Shown here: piece by piece, positions 45,794 to 52,758 of the stretch
Position numbering within the stretch: position 1 is the stretch's first letter
How the letters are laid out: each line of letters opens with the position of its first letter
Assembly (NCBI RefSeq): GCF_000421345.1
Contig: NZ_ATWV01000002.1
Location: 186,001 to 250,000, forward strand
DNA from: Treponema bryantii NK4A124
GTDB taxonomy: Bacteria > Spirochaetota > Spirochaetia > Treponematales > Treponemataceae
Direction of reading: 5' to 3'
Length of the DNA: 64,000 bases
The notes under the pieces: model-generated
What the model was told of the DNA's origin: nothing
The model's database searches: none
The model's input: the letters and a program-made list of their open reading frames with translations, nothing else
Translations under genes and position numbers: made by a program

Positions 45794-45871
45794 CGCCTCC
45801 CAAATTAGAAATCCAGTTTTTCAACTGGTCATAATTGGGGGCAATCCGCCCATGCCACGGGTGCCAGATTT

Positions 45872-45916
45872 AGTATAATAGACAACTTGACAAAAAGTCA
45901 AGTTGTCACGTATAAT
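45872..45916. promoter_or_regulatory. Divergent promoters with a shared 27-base inverted-repeat operator
   Basis: Plus strand: TTGACA 45887-45892, an 18-base spacer and TATAAT 45911-45916 for the Phd-like antitoxin. Minus strand: TTGACT 45901-45896, an 18-base spacer and TATACT 45877-45872 for the small peptide. A perfect inverted repeat, GACAACTTGAC and GTCAAGTTGTC around AAAAA (45881-45907), covers both -35 boxes. Antitoxins of this class repress their own promoter by binding such repeats, so one protein complex could control both directions. Confidence 0.7.
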
Positions 45917-45922
45917 TTAATT

Positions 45923-46195
45923 ATGTTAAAGATGACAGTAGGTGAATTAAAAGCGCAGTTTTCAACTGTGATTGATGAAGTGAAAAAAGGTAACTCTGTA
46001 GAAGTTCTCTATGGGCGTTTAAAGAAGCCTCTGGCGGTTATTTCGCCGGTTGGTACAATTGAAAAAAAGAAACGCCGGATACCTGGCCTTTGGGTTGGAA
46101 AAGGAGAACTTACAGAAGTAGGTGATGGAAAAATTACCCTTGAGGAATTTTTTGGTGTTAATTCATTGGATGAGGTAAAACCAATAATAATATGA
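45923..46195 (+). CDS. Phd/YefM-type antitoxin
   Basis: 90 aa from ATG 45923, seven bases after a TATAAT box; ATG 45932 is equally possible. The N-terminus 'MTVGELKAQFSTVIDEVKKG' is the DNA-binding half of the Phd/YefM fold, which normally begins at such a Met. The C-terminal half ('GKITLEEFFGV') would wrap and neutralise the toxin. There is no ribosome-binding site and the predicted transcription start falls on or next to the ATG, so the mRNA is probably leaderless. It overlaps the VapC-like toxin gene by four bases (ATGA), which is standard for such operons. It should bind the inverted repeat at 45881-45907. Confidence 0.85.
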   Translation: MLKMTVGELKAQFSTVIDEVKKGNSVEVLYGRLKKPLAVISPVGTIEKKKRRIPGLWVGKGELTEVGDGKITLEEFFGVNSLDEVKPIII

Positions 46196-46596
46196 AATAT
46201 TTATTAGATACTCACACATTCTTATGGTACTTATTAAAACCTGAAAAGCTTTCTCCAAAAGTTCTTGATATCATCAATAACGAAGATACTGATATTTATG
46301 TAAGTACAACAACAGTTTGGGAAATTGCAATTAAGGTTCAAATTAACAAACTTTCACTCGGAAATATTTCTGTATATCATATTCCAAATGTAATAAAGCA
46401 ACTAAATTTTACAGCAATAAATCCTGATATTTATGATTATGTTTCTTTTACTGACCTTGCAACAAAAGAAAACCACCGGGATCCCTTTGACCGCATGTTA
46501 ATTCATACGGCCATCCGGAATAACCTGGTGGTTTTAAGCTGCGATGCCTCCTTCAAACAATACGAAGAAAACGGCCTGCAGCTTTTGTGGGATTAA
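46192..46596 (+). CDS. VapC-like PIN-domain toxin (RNase)
   Basis: 134 aa. The acidic PIN residues are in place: Asp in 'LLDTHTFLWYL' (residue 5), Glu in 'TTVWEIAIKV' near 43, and Asp in 'HRDPFDRMLIH' near 99, with a further 'LSCDASF' near 120. The 'DTHxFLW' form belongs to the VapC group usually paired with Phd/YefM-like antitoxins, as here. It should cleave RNA, commonly initiator tRNA or rRNA, when the antitoxin is degraded. Translation is coupled to the antitoxin by a four-base overlap. Confidence 0.9.
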   Translation: MKYLLDTHTFLWYLLKPEKLSPKVLDIINNEDTDIYVSTTTVWEIAIKVQINKLSLGNISVYHIPNVIKQLNFTAINPDIYDYVSFTDLATKENHRDPFDRMLIHTAIRNNLVVLSCDASFKQYEENGLQLLWD

Positions 46597-46603
46597 ATTA
46601 TTA

Positions 46604-46632
46604 TTGACAATACGTATAATGCGCATTATTAT
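46604..46632 (+). promoter_or_regulatory. Predicted hicAB promoter with palindromic operator
   Basis: TTGACA 46604-46609, a 17-base spacer, TATTAT 46627-46632. A perfect 14-base palindrome, ATAATGCGCATTAT (46616-46629), overlaps the -10 box and is a likely HicB binding site. The hicA ATG is five bases after the -10, so the mRNA starts at or next to it. Confidence 0.65.
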
Positions 46633-46637
46633 GGGAT

Positions 46638-46814
46638 ATGAAAGATAAAGAACTTGTAAAACTTTTACAAAACAATGGATGGTCTCTTGATAGAATACAT
46701 GGAAGCCATTATATCCTTGTAAAAGGTAAGCAGACTTTATCTGTTCCAGTCCATGGAAGAGACATGAAAAAAGGTCTTGAAACTGCAATTTTAAAACAGG
46801 CTGGAATAAAATAA
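46638..46814 (+). CDS. hicA: HicA-type mRNA interferase toxin
   Basis: 58 aa. The double-stranded-RNA-binding-like fold is recognised by 'LLQNNGWSLDRIHGSHYILV', where the catalytic His lies in GSHY, and by the C-terminal 'SVPVHGRDMKKGLETAILKQ' with the usual final 'AGI'. HicA cleaves mRNA and tmRNA when free. The ATG is almost at the predicted transcription start and has no ribosome-binding site. It ends directly against the next start codon, so toxin and antitoxin are co-translated, toxin first, as is standard for hicAB. Confidence 0.92.
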   Translation: MKDKELVKLLQNNGWSLDRIHGSHYILVKGKQTLSVPVHGRDMKKGLETAILKQAGIK

Positions 46815-46826
46815 ATGGAGTTTTAT

Positions 46827-47204
46827 ATGAAGTTTACTTATCCTGCAATTTGTCATTATGAAGATGGCGGATACTGGTGCGAATTTCCTGATCTTGAAGG
46901 ATGTTTTTCACAAGGTGATTCTGAAAGAGAAATAGTAGAAAATGCCCATGATGCTTTAGAAGGTTTTCTTATCTCAGTTCTGGAAAATGGTAAAAAGATT
47001 TCAAAACCAAGTAAAATTACAGATCTTAATGTTAAGGGAAAAGACTTTCTGACTTATGTTACTTGTGATATTGAAGGTATAGGAAAATCTGTAAGAAAGA
47101 ATGTTACTCTTCCAGCCTGGTTAGATAGACTTGCAGAGAAAGCATCCATAAACTTTAGTCAAACTCTTCAGGAATCGTTAATGCAAAAACTAGGATTATA
47201 TTAA
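46827..47204 (+). CDS. hicB: HicB-type antitoxin
   Basis: 125 aa from ATG 46827, which has GGAG six bases upstream; an ATG at 46815, abutting hicA, is less likely. The N-terminal partial RNase-H-like fold shows 'YPAICHYEDGGYWCEFPDLEG', then 'GDSEREIVENAHDALEGFL', the typical HicB pattern. The C-terminus ('VTLPAWLDRLAEKASINFSQ') is a ribbon-helix-helix DNA-binding domain, so it can repress its own promoter at the 46616-46629 palindrome while blocking HicA. Confidence 0.92.
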   Translation: MKFTYPAICHYEDGGYWCEFPDLEGCFSQGDSEREIVENAHDALEGFLISVLENGKKISKPSKITDLNVKGKDFLTYVTCDIEGIGKSVRKNVTLPAWLDRLAEKASINFSQTLQESLMQKLGLY

Positions 47205-47213
47205 TTTCTATGC

Positions 47214-47347
47214 GTTGAACTGCGCGCGCGAAAGCGTAAGTCAGTTTGAACGTAATTTATAAGGTTGGAAACGAGCGAAGCAAGTTTCCAATCCTTATAT
47301 GATTGCATTAAACAGCACACGCGAATGCGTGTGTCCGCTTTGAATGC
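47214..47347. repeat. Three consecutive palindromes (family D pair around a 40-base inverted repeat)
   Basis: Copy one (about 47210-47252) and copy three (about 47305-47347) are diverged copies of one element, sharing a GC[GA]TT[GA]AAC start, a CGCGAA[AT]GCG centre and a TTTGAA[CT]G end. Between them 47259-47298 is a near-perfect inverted repeat (ATAAGG.TTGGAAAC and GTTTCCAATCCTTAT). They fill the whole gap between hicB and the convergent cyclase; the last one touches the cyclase stop codon and may end both transcripts. Confidence 0.7.
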
Positions 47348-50115
47348 TATTTCTGAAGCAAACGGAAGGTTCCCTTAATCTCGTACTTTGTTCCAACCCA
47401 TTCCGGATTCATATCTGCCGGGTTTTCAGTGTTGTAAGCAACTCCGAAGTCGTCGGCATCTGTTGGAACCTTGCCCTTAGCAAAGAACTTTTCTGTAAGC
47501 TCGATGTAGTAGGTAACAACATTGTCGTGGCTGTTCTGTGCGGCAAGAGCCTTAAAGTCTGCAAGGGCGCCTGTATAGTCACCGGCTTCAAACTTAGTCA
47601 GTGCTGTTTCCCAGTCTGCAAGATATTTAAGTACTGCATCATTTGCTTCTGATCTAAAACCAATCAGTTCGTAAAGGCGGATAGGGGTTTTTACGTTTAC
47701 TACCTGAACACGGTCAAGGCTGCGAACCAGGAACTTGTCCGAAAGCTTTACGCGGGTTGCTTCGCTTATAAGTACACCGCCAGTATGATACTGTTTGTTT
47801 ACACCTTCGAGGCGGGCAGCAAGGTTTACATTGTTACCCATCATAGTGTAGTTTTTCTTGCTGTCGGAACCCATGTATCCGGCAATCATTTCGCCAGAGT
47901 TCAAACCTATGCGGGTGAAAATGCTTCTCTTGTTTGCAACCATAATCTTAAAGGCATCGTAAAGATCCTGCTCCATATCAGCAGGTTTGTCGCCGGCAGC
48001 AATTTCTTCGATGTACTTATTCATCTCAAGTTCAGACTGCTTCATTTTAATGGCTGCAGCACAGGCACGTTCAGCATGATCTTCCATTTTGATTGGAGCA
48101 CCTACAAGGGCGATAATAGCATCTCCTTCATACTTATCTACAGTACCGCGTTCTTCCATAATCAGGTTAGACATTTTTGTAAGATAGAAGTTTAAGAGGG
48201 CAACCAGCTGGGCCGCATTCAAAAGTTCACTGAAGCCCGAGAATTTCTGGATGTCGGTAAACATCGCCGTCATCTCAACCCGTTCACCACCAAGCTTGAA
48301 AGAAGAAGGGTTAGCAACAATTTCGGCAACTACTTCTTTTGAAAGACACTGGCTGAAGGCACCGGTAATAAACTTCTTATCCTTTGAAGTAGAGATAAGA
48401 TTTAATACTGTAATTGCAATAAAGGTAACTGCAAGTGAGATTGCAGGAATTGCTGTTCCCACGTAAATCTTAGTTGTTATATAGAAGAGAAGTAAAAGAA
48501 TTATAGCAGCACCTTCAAGTACACCGCCTGCTACAAGCTGACGTCCTGTGCTGTTGATTTTCTTAGATGCGAATCCATAGCCAAAACACAAAAGAATTGC
48601 AATGATTACAGAAATCCACCATGGAGAATCAATTACAAAATCACCTGATAAAAGCTGATTTGCAATAGTGTAGTGTACACCCGGATTAGGATACTTTTCT
48701 TCATACTGAATCAAACCAAAGTCGGTTGTACTTGTAGCGGAGGTTCCGAAAATACAGAAGGCTCCTTCTACCTTTTCTTTTACGCGGTCACGGGAAGAAA
48801 CAAGTTCCTCGTAAATCTTACGTACTGTATTCATATTGTAAGAAATATATTCTGCAGTTTCATCATCACCTTCTACAGATTCAAGAAGAAGTGCTTCTGT
48901 GTCGCCATAAAGGAAGTCTTTTGTTCCCTGATAAAAGGCATCTTTGTAAGCAAAATAATCATCATAAGTTACGCCTGAATCATCATTTTCTGTAACAAGG
49001 GCATCGTGAATAAAGCCTGAAGCTGCATCATAGAGTTCGTAAGGAAGGTCGCCTTCCCAGAAACTGAAGAAGCCGTTTTCGTTAAGCTCTTTAAGACTCT
49101 TTACAAGGTCTTTTTCAAGCAGCAGAATGCGGTAGGCAGACCAGAGGGTAATTGCTTTATAATCGTAATAACTTTTTTTAGGATATTTGATTATTACAGA
49201 ACCATCCTGAGCAAGAGGAATTTTGAGATCTCGCTTTCCATCAGGGAAGTTGCAGTCTCTAAGGATGATTTTATGGCGGCGAACATCAATATGAGGATTG
49301 CCAAGATAATTTAAGATTGGAGCAAAAAGCAGCTGAGGGTAATAGTTTCCTTTGTATTCAAAAACCAGGTGAAGGCGGCGAAGGTAACCGTCGTCATCGG
49401 CAGGTGCGTTTACAAAGCCTGCTTTTTTGGCTTCAAAAAGGAAGTCGCTGATTGCAGGTTCAACACCCTTGAATTTTGGAACGCGGGCGTTTTTTGCAAC
49501 TGAAATATCTTTAAGTGAAAGTTCTTCTGAAAGATAATTTTCTACTACTTCACCTAAAGAAGGAAAGCCATCGTCAAAGGTGAGGGTTAGGTATGAGTTT
49601 TCAAAGAACTTAAGGTCCTGGGCAAGAACCTGATCTACATCGCGAACAGAATACTGAATGGCAGTTTTAATTCGGTTCTGAACAGAATCCATTACGCCGT
49701 TAAGGTCTTCTGTTACATCGTAGCCCTGGGCTTCTGACACAAGCCAGGCAATCTGTTCTGAAAGCTCACTAAAGTCTTCGTCTACATAGTGGGGAAGTTC
49801 ACTTTCTACATATTCTTTATTTACCTTTGATTGAGACTTGTCGAGGAAGCTCAAATCGAATACGGCTGCTTCTGCACCAAGGTCTTTTAAGATAACCAGT
49901 GCGTCGGCATAAACATCGCGTGAAAATGGCCATGTACCAATTGCATCTACAGAAGAGTCATCAATGTTTACCATTATTACATTGTCTGATTCTTTAAGGT
50001 CTGGCAAAGTTCGCTGGAACAAATCTGCAATTTTATAATCGAGACTTGTAAAAACGAGCAGGGTACATACAACAACAGAAATAAAAGGAATTAAAAGGAA
50101 TGAATACTTTTTCAT
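47347..50115 (-). CDS. CHASE2-domain class III adenylate cyclase
   Basis: 922 aa. After one membrane segment (about 5-25) comes a CHASE2 sensor ('VIMVNIDDSSVDAIGTWPFS', 'DLGAEAAVFDLSFLD') of about 400 residues facing the periplasm, then three membrane segments (about 495-600). The cyclase domain starts at 'MFTDIQKFSGF' (first metal Asp, near residue 617), with 'VDKYEGDAIIAL' (second Asp) and 'KNYTMMGNNVNLAARLEG' (Lys, Thr, Asn, Arg as in class IIIb adenylate cyclases). A short helical, TPR-like tail follows. A small FecR protein is encoded just upstream, with a terminator and repeats between. GAGAGAGA ribosome-binding site like the first cyclase. The pairing of FecR and cyclase repeats that at 25.7-30.8 kb. 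Confidence 0.92.
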   Translation of the reverse strand: MKKYSFLLIPFISVVVCTLLVFTSLDYKIADLFQRTLPDLKESDNVIMVNIDDSSVDAIGTWPFSRDVYADALVILKDLGAEAAVFDLSFLDKSQSKVNKEYVESELPHYVDEDFSELSEQIAWLVSEAQGYDVTEDLNGVMDSVQNRIKTAIQYSVRDVDQVLAQDLKFFENSYLTLTFDDGFPSLGEVVENYLSEELSLKDISVAKNARVPKFKGVEPAISDFLFEAKKAGFVNAPADDDGYLRRLHLVFEYKGNYYPQLLFAPILNYLGNPHIDVRRHKIILRDCNFPDGKRDLKIPLAQDGSVIIKYPKKSYYDYKAITLWSAYRILLLEKDLVKSLKELNENGFFSFWEGDLPYELYDAASGFIHDALVTENDDSGVTYDDYFAYKDAFYQGTKDFLYGDTEALLLESVEGDDETAEYISYNMNTVRKIYEELVSSRDRVKEKVEGAFCIFGTSATSTTDFGLIQYEEKYPNPGVHYTIANQLLSGDFVIDSPWWISVIIAILLCFGYGFASKKINSTGRQLVAGGVLEGAAIILLLLFYITTKIYVGTAIPAISLAVTFIAITVLNLISTSKDKKFITGAFSQCLSKEVVAEIVANPSSFKLGGERVEMTAMFTDIQKFSGFSELLNAAQLVALLNFYLTKMSNLIMEERGTVDKYEGDAIIALVGAPIKMEDHAERACAAAIKMKQSELEMNKYIEEIAAGDKPADMEQDLYDAFKIMVANKRSIFTRIGLNSGEMIAGYMGSDSKKNYTMMGNNVNLAARLEGVNKQYHTGGVLISEATRVKLSDKFLVRSLDRVQVVNVKTPIRLYELIGFRSEANDAVLKYLADWETALTKFEAGDYTGALADFKALAAQNSHDNVVTYYIELTEKFFAKGKVPTDADDFGVAYNTENPADMNPEWVGTKYEIKGTFRLLQK

Positions 50116-50138
50116 ATTTCTCTCTCTTTTTTGATAAT

Positions 50139-50198
50139 GTCATTCCGAACTTGTTTCGGAATCTAATTAAATAGATGCTGAAACAAGTTCAGCATGAC
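50139..50198. repeat. Family C repeats, two copies
   Basis: 50139-50164 (GTCATTCCGAA / TTCGGAATCT) and about 50174-50198 (GATGCTGAA / TTCAGCATGAC), in opposite orientation, between the FecR terminator and the cyclase. Confidence 0.85.
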
Positions 50199-50212
50199 TG
50201 CTTTTTGTTTTA

Positions 50213-50252
50213 TAAAAAAAAATCCTGTGTCGGAAAAACCTAAACACAGGAT
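50213..50252 (-). terminator. Rho-independent terminator of the small FecR gene
   Basis: On the minus strand ATCCTGTGT / ACACAGGAT (50252-50222) is followed by eight or nine T residues (to 50214). This separates the FecR and cyclase transcripts, at least partly. Confidence 0.85.
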
Positions 50253-50275
50253 ATTTTGTCTTTAATTAAACTGTA

Positions 50276-50695
50276 CTATTCTTCCCAGCTAAAATCTTCT
50301 TTTGCCTCGCTGGCACGTGAAGAAGCAGTTACTACAGACTTGCTTGTTTTGTTTGAATCAGCTGCTACAGCAGAACTCTTAAGTGCAGAGCCCTTTTTGA
50401 TTCCAGCGCTTCCTGAAGAAGCAACAGAAGAAAGGCTTTCGATAGTTCCTTTCTGCATAGCCTTGATGTTTACCTTTGAGCCGTCTGCTGAAAGAACGAG
50501 GGTAGAATTAACACCTGTCTGAACAACAGTTGAAGCTGACAATTCCTGTCCGGCTTCTACAGCAACCCATTTTCCTGGTGCAGATTCATAAGTAACCTTA
50601 CCAGTAAAAGATTCAACCTTGTAACTTGCAGCGAATAATGAAGATGCCGCAAACATTGTTAAAGCTGCACAAACCAAAACCTTAAGTTTTCTCAT
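50276..50695 (-). CDS. Small exported FecR-domain protein
   Basis: 139 aa from the ATG at 50695, with GGAG six bases upstream; longer in-frame sequence is only translated repeat and promoter. Signal peptide 'MRKLKVLVCAALTMFAASSLFA'. The mature part is a FecR-like beta domain ('VESFTGKVTYE', 'VAVEAGQELSASTVVQTG', 'LSADGSKVNI'), followed by a Ser/Ala/Lys-rich flexible tail ending in 'EDFSWEE'. It lacks the membrane anchor seen in most FecR proteins, so it should be periplasmic. It is just upstream of the CHASE2 cyclase and could supply or modulate that sensor's signal (inference). Confidence 0.85.
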   Translation of the reverse strand: MRKLKVLVCAALTMFAASSLFAASYKVESFTGKVTYESAPGKWVAVEAGQELSASTVVQTGVNSTLVLSADGSKVNIKAMQKGTIESLSSVASSGSAGIKKGSALKSSAVAADSNKTSKSVVTASSRASEAKEDFSWEE

Positions 50696-50770
50696 AGTAA
50701 TCTCCGAATCGACTTCCGTGGAAATCGTTATATTTTTGATATAGTTCTTCCAACAATAAAGAACTAATAT

Positions 50771-50799
50771 ATTATCCACTATAATTAGAAATTTGTCTA
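50771..50799 (-). promoter_or_regulatory. Predicted promoter of the small FecR gene
   Basis: Minus strand TAGACA (50799-50794), a 17-base spacer, GATAAT (50776-50771). Confidence 0.45.
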
Positions 50800-50820
50800 G
50801 TAAAAAATTACTTTTTTTTT

Positions 50821-50907
50821 GATTGCCACGCCCTTCGGGCTCGCAATGACGGTGAAATCTTCGGGCTCGCAATGACGTCGAAATCTTTAGGCTCGCAATG
50901 ACGGTGT
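50821..50907. repeat. Family B repeat array
   Basis: GATTGCCACGCCCTTCGGGC starts the array; the unit 'GGCTCGCAATGACG' then recurs three times (about 50838, 50865 and 50891), so one end of the element has been copied in tandem. It lies between divergent genes. Confidence 0.85.
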
Positions 50908-50941
50908 AACATTTTGCATAGCAAAATCCATATCACTGTGT

Positions 50942-50947
50942 TATAAT
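50942..50947 (+). promoter_or_regulatory. -10 box seven bases before the next start codon
   Basis: TGTGTTATAAT carries an extended -10 (TG one base before the hexamer's neighbour); no convincing -35. The same TGTGTTATAAT occurs at 62875-62884. Confidence 0.5.
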
Positions 50948-50954
50948 TATATTT

Positions 50955-52667
50955 ATGGCAGATTCATTAAACAGAAGCGCGTTCGATAAGCTTGTTGCCG
51001 GCATGGATTCGGAAGAACGCAGTACAATGCTTGAAAAACTTAACTCATCATCTGTTTCTGTAGTTCAGCTTTCGGAGACTGAAAATCAACTGCCAGAAAA
51101 AAATATTTCCCTTCATATTCGTTTTAAAGAAGAATCTGCTTTTTATAGACTTTTACTCTGGTTCAGAAGTTTAATTGAAAAGAAAAATCCAGAAAAAATT
51201 TATAATGAAGATGTTCTTGCTTCCATGGCCCGCCGCATTAATCGTGACCACCCCGGTATTTTGAATCATAAAAACGGACTTCTGGATTCTGTTTTTTATG
51301 AACATTTGCGGGCACTAAAAACCGCCGCAGATTTTTTTAAGCCTTACTTTAATCTGATTGATGATAACCCTGGTGATTTCTATGTTTTTTTAAGTTCCTT
51401 TGTTACACCCGAACTTTCTGATCAGATTACCTCAGAAGCAGATCCCTTTTCGCTTCCATTTGATACGGATCCAGATATTGAAAATAAAAACAAGCTCTTA
51501 AAAAATCTTGATAATATACTTAAAAATATTGATGGGGGAGCTAAAAGCAGCCTTTATTCGGCTATCAGTTCTTTGAACTGGCTGCGTCAATTTACAAGGC
51601 TTCCTTATATTCATTTTACTTCTCAGTTTACAAATCTTACTGAAAATAATTATACCTGTCCTTATAAAAATGCTGCCAGCGATTTTTCTGCATTTGCGGC
51701 TGTTTTTACAAATATAATGTCTGTACAGAACGAAGTGCTGGAAGCAATGCTCATGTTCAGTCAGCGTAAAGAAATAACAAAGAATGCCCAGGAAAAAGAC
51801 ATTGAGCGGACTATAAAAGAATTTATTGCAAAAGCAAATCAGTGTCTGGGTGCAATTCAGATGTTTATTTCCAGCGTGCCTATATTAAAAGTTGGAAAAA
51901 TTATAAATGCTGATTACGACTGGACTCCGGGAATTATCGAAGGTTCAGAGGCATGGTTTCCAAACTTCCGTAACCAGTGGCGTAAAATTATTGAGGTGCG
52001 CTGGGGCGACTGGCTGCGCGAACGCAAAAAGAAAAATCTGGAAATATACCTGGGTAACGACTTTGGCCTTTTTGAATTCCCAACCTTAAAATATAGACCC
52101 TGGCAGGCTTTGTGGCTGAGGGTACCTTTTGCCTGCGAGCTGACCGGAGGCTTTTTGTCCTGGTTCTGTGAAAACCGTTATGAAGAAATGATGCCTTACT
52201 TAAACGATGTTATGATGGAAGGTGTTTTTATTCGTAACGAAAACCGAATTGAGTATTCTGAAGGCTTAAATTTGTTTGTTCAGGCTAACAGTCAGATGAA
52301 GGAACTGCTGGACCGGCTGGCACCGGAAGGGGAGTACGGTGCTCAGTTTGATGAATTTGCAACAAGCAGAATCCGTTCCTTCCAGGTGCAGAATCAGATT
52401 GATTCTATGATGGCTACAACAGAATCTGAAATACGTGAATGTGTAAAAAAATTCAGTAAGGGCGGTAATATGATGGATAAATGTCTGAGCGGTATTCTTA
52501 CTGATGAACGCGATAAAGTTCATGAGGGACTGCAGAACATTGCTTCCATAAAAGGCCACCACAACAGGACCTGGAGAGATTCTCTAAGATCATGCTGGGA
52601 AGTTTTGAAAAAAGCTGATTTTTATCTTTCTGAGCTGGAGCCGATTGACGCGGCTACAGCGCAATGA
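50955..52667 (+). CDS. Spirochaete protein of unknown function (DUF5312-like)
   Basis: 570 aa, no signal peptide or membrane segment. Mostly alpha-helical, with hydrophobic patches such as 'AFYRLLLWFRSLI' near residue 60 and 'WQALWLRVPFACELTGGFLSWF' region near 380. The general composition recalls a treponeme-restricted family annotated as DUF5312; this is from memory and not checked. No catalytic motif recognised. The ATG lies seven bases after a TATAAT box with no ribosome-binding site, so a leaderless mRNA is likely. It stands alone between repeat arrays. Confidence 0.65.
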   Translation: MADSLNRSAFDKLVAGMDSEERSTMLEKLNSSSVSVVQLSETENQLPEKNISLHIRFKEESAFYRLLLWFRSLIEKKNPEKIYNEDVLASMARRINRDHPGILNHKNGLLDSVFYEHLRALKTAADFFKPYFNLIDDNPGDFYVFLSSFVTPELSDQITSEADPFSLPFDTDPDIENKNKLLKNLDNILKNIDGGAKSSLYSAISSLNWLRQFTRLPYIHFTSQFTNLTENNYTCPYKNAASDFSAFAAVFTNIMSVQNEVLEAMLMFSQRKEITKNAQEKDIERTIKEFIAKANQCLGAIQMFISSVPILKVGKIINADYDWTPGIIEGSEAWFPNFRNQWRKIIEVRWGDWLRERKKKNLEIYLGNDFGLFEFPTLKYRPWQALWLRVPFACELTGGFLSWFCENRYEEMMPYLNDVMMEGVFIRNENRIEYSEGLNLFVQANSQMKELLDRLAPEGEYGAQFDEFATSRIRSFQVQNQIDSMMATTESEIRECVKKFSKGGNMMDKCLSGILTDERDKVHEGLQNIASIKGHHNRTWRDSLRSCWEVLKKADFYLSELEPIDAATAQ

Positions 52668-52668
52668 T

Positions 52669-52754
52669 GGTGGTTTCGATACGATAGGTGCGTCAGCACC
52701 GTACTACTCCAACCACCGGTGGTTGAGTGATGCGAAGCATCGTATCGAAACCAC
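52669..52754. repeat. Family A repeats, opposite-orientation pair
   Basis: Copies at 52669-52717 (apex GGTGC/GCACC) and 52718-52754 (apex GATGC/GCATC), abutting. The arrangement and lengths nearly match the pair at 1955-2043. Confidence 0.9.
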
Positions 52755-52758
52755 TTTA

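Noticed and set aside
45887-45922. A longer Phd antitoxin starting at 45887
   Set aside because: That start lies inside the promoter and operator; the family N-terminus begins at the Met codons at 45923/45932.
50696-50872. N-terminal extension of the small FecR protein
   Set aside because: It translates a family B repeat and the promoter region; the signal peptide and GGAG site fix the start at 50695.
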